NCBI GenBank assembly: GCA_035620975.1
Contig: DASPFV010000080.1
Span: forward strand, 1-5,414
Source of the DNA: DASPFV01 sp035620975
GTDB taxonomy: Bacteria; Acidobacteriota; Vicinamibacteria; Vicinamibacterales; 2-12-FULL-66-21
Direction: 5' to 3'
Length of the DNA stretch: 5,414 nt
The notes beneath the pieces were generated by a model. The model did no database searches. It had not been told where the DNA came from and worked only from the letters and a program-made list of their open reading frames with translations. The first letter of the stretch is position 1. The number at the start of each line of letters is the position of its first letter. Positions 5,297-5,414 of this stretch are shown here, piece by piece. The position numbers and the translations under genes are program-made.

Positions 5297-5414
5297 TAGA
5301 ACTCGAGCTGCCGGACCAGCGTCTCGGCGACGCGCCGAGCCGGTGATCCCGCCGGCGCCTGCCAGAATGCGCGCCGCACGGTGACGAAGAAGCGTTCCTC
5401 CTCGTAGTCCTCTT
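5296..5414 (-). CDS. C-terminal end of an unidentified protein (partial)
   Basis: The last 38 codons of a minus-strand gene enter from the right edge and end with TAG at 5296-5298. The visible peptide starts EDYEEERFFVTVRRAFW and ends RQLEF. It has an acidic stretch, an aromatic-rich segment and a plausible amphipathic C-terminal helix. The mix of residues and the hairpin and terminator directly behind it argue that it is a real coding end, not a chance frame. I do not recognise the family; too little is present to assign a function. Confidence 0.7.
   Translation of the reverse strand, partial: EDYEEERFFVTVRRAFWQAPAGSPARRVAETLVRQLEF

Noticed and set aside
4105..5346. A 413-codon plus-strand frame opposite purM.
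   Set aside because: It is the antisense shadow of purM, rich in Arg, Asp and Val, with no family motif. The purM frame explains the sequence fully.

Overview
The window looks like a GC-rich chromosomal fragment of a free-living bacterium. The left edge carries the 5' end of a 16S rRNA gene on the minus strand. Its first ~130 nt read GAGAGTTTGATCCTGGCTCAG, then AATCAACGCTGGCGGCGTG and CCTAACACATGCAAGTCG, a pattern I associate with Acidobacteriota, possibly Vicinamibacteria. That placement is from memory of 16S sequences, not from a search. No phage, transposase, CRISPR or defence genes are visible; the protein genes are housekeeping.

Layout from left to right. (1) 1-~139: 16S rRNA 5' end, minus strand. 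(2) ~140-841: no protein gene. It holds the rRNA leader and upstream control region, with two tandem sigma70-type promoters (each with a TTGACA -35 box and a 17-bp spacer), a boxB-like hairpin beginning at the predicted downstream start site, a boxA-like antitermination site, and two further leader hairpins. (3) 842-2269, minus: tyrS (tyrosyl-tRNA synthetase) with an unusual ~75-residue C-terminal extension. (4) 2270-2336: a short divergent intergenic gap containing a 14-bp tandem duplication. (5) 2337-3179, plus: a Tat-exported metallophosphoesterase of the YkuE/YaeI type. (6) 3169-3256: a 24-bp tandem repeat array that supplies the stop codon of the phosphoesterase, followed by a convergent intergenic region to 3401. 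(7) 3402-5073, minus: purM then purN, overlapping by 8 bp, encoding steps 5 and 3 of de novo purine synthesis. (8) 5074-5295: a hairpin-rich intergenic region with a long hairpin just upstream of the purM ribosome-binding region and an intrinsic-terminator-like structure. (9) 5296-5414, minus: the last 38 codons of an unidentified protein that runs off the right edge.

tyrS and the rRNA operon are co-oriented, both serve translation, and are separated by the rRNA promoters. The purMN pair is a separate minus-strand unit, insulated from the upstream gene by a terminator-like hairpin. I see no evidence of a new multi-gene system. The points most worth following up are the TyrS extension, the palindrome filling the rRNA P1 promoter spacer, the stop-codon-overlapping repeat array and the purM leader hairpin.
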